5,384 nt of DNA, from positions 1 through 5,384 of the forward strand of contig JAICXU010000292.1 of the NCBI GenBank assembly GCA_025934595.1, read 5' to 3'. Source of the stretch: Polyangiaceae bacterium. GTDB lineage: Bacteria; Myxococcota_A; Polyangia; Polyangiales; Polyangiaceae. The first letter of the stretch is position 1. Every line of letters begins with the position of its first letter. The notes under the pieces are model-generated. The model saw only the letters and a list, made by a program, of their open reading frames with translations, ran no database searches and was not told the DNA's origin. The position numbers were made by a program, and so were the translations under genes. Positions 5,251-5,384 of the stretch are shown one piece after another.

Positions 5251-5384
5251 ATGGCCGAAATCATCGACAAAACGCCTCGATTTCCATTCGTGCTCGTCGA
5301 CGTCGATGCCGACGCGGCCGACGAAACGGCGAGCGATCTCTTCGAGCTCGGCGCCGACGGCGTGGAGGAACGCGACGCGACGAC
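5251..5384 (+). CDS. prmA: Probable ribosomal protein L11 methyltransferase, N-terminal 44 codons only
   Basis: The frame opens at ATG 5251, 13 bases after the TPR gene stop, and continues through the right edge. PrmA trimethylates ribosomal protein L11 using S-adenosylmethionine. The visible part covers only the N-terminal substrate-recognition region: FPFVLVDVDADAAD (11-24), an amphipathic helix, then LFELGADGVEERD (30-42), typical of the 'L-x-E-x-G-A-x-G-V-E-x-x-D' start of PrmA proteins. The methyltransferase domain is outside, so the call rests on this short match. A related methyltransferase sharing the N-terminal domain is possible. No clear Shine-Dalgarno; GTG codons just upstream are out of frame. 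Confidence 0.6.
   Translation, partial: MAEIIDKTPRFPFVLVDVDADAADETASDLFELGADGVEERDAT

Overview
High-GC, densely coding bacterial DNA whose codons mostly end in G or C. GTG starts, very small gaps, an exported TPR protein with an Ala/Gly-rich C-terminal membrane segment, and a mix of actinobacterial-looking enzymes suggest a myxobacterium (Polyangia/Myxococcota). This assignment is inference; no rRNA or other marker gene is present.

Layout. Two genes on the minus strand occupy the left 40%: xdhC (GTG start at 2162, read leftwards) and, 4 bases after its stop, a DUF6986-type aldolase-fold protein that runs off the left edge. A 73-base divergent intergenic region (2163-2235) follows. Four genes then read rightwards with gaps of 46, 28 and 13 bases: glgC (ADP-glucose pyrophosphorylase), a short ApaH-like PPP metallophosphatase, an exported TPR/beta-sandwich/single-TM envelope protein, and the first 44 codons of a gene that looks like prmA (ribosomal protein L11 methyltransferase). 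No stretch over 300 bases lacks a gene. I see no tRNA, rRNA, mobile element, CRISPR array or convincing intrinsic terminator.

How the genes fit. The leftward pair looks like part of a purine (xanthine/urate) catabolic operon: XdhC matures xanthine dehydrogenase, and DUF6986 proteins, from my knowledge of the family, often sit near urate and allantoin degradation genes. The rightward group has no obvious common pathway. GlgC commits glucose-1-phosphate to glycogen or related alpha-glucan synthesis, the phosphatase probably cleaves a phosphoanhydride such as Ap4A or polyphosphate, the TPR protein belongs to the envelope, and PrmA modifies the ribosome.

Most worth a second look: the uncharacterised DUF6986 enzyme with a recognisable CitE-like active-site layout; the cap-less ApaH-like phosphatase with eukaryotic ALPH/Ppn2-like signatures; a possible RNA stem joining the end of glgC to the phosphatase start codon; and -10-like hexamers unusually close to several start codons. 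Nothing here amounts to a clearly new multi-gene system.
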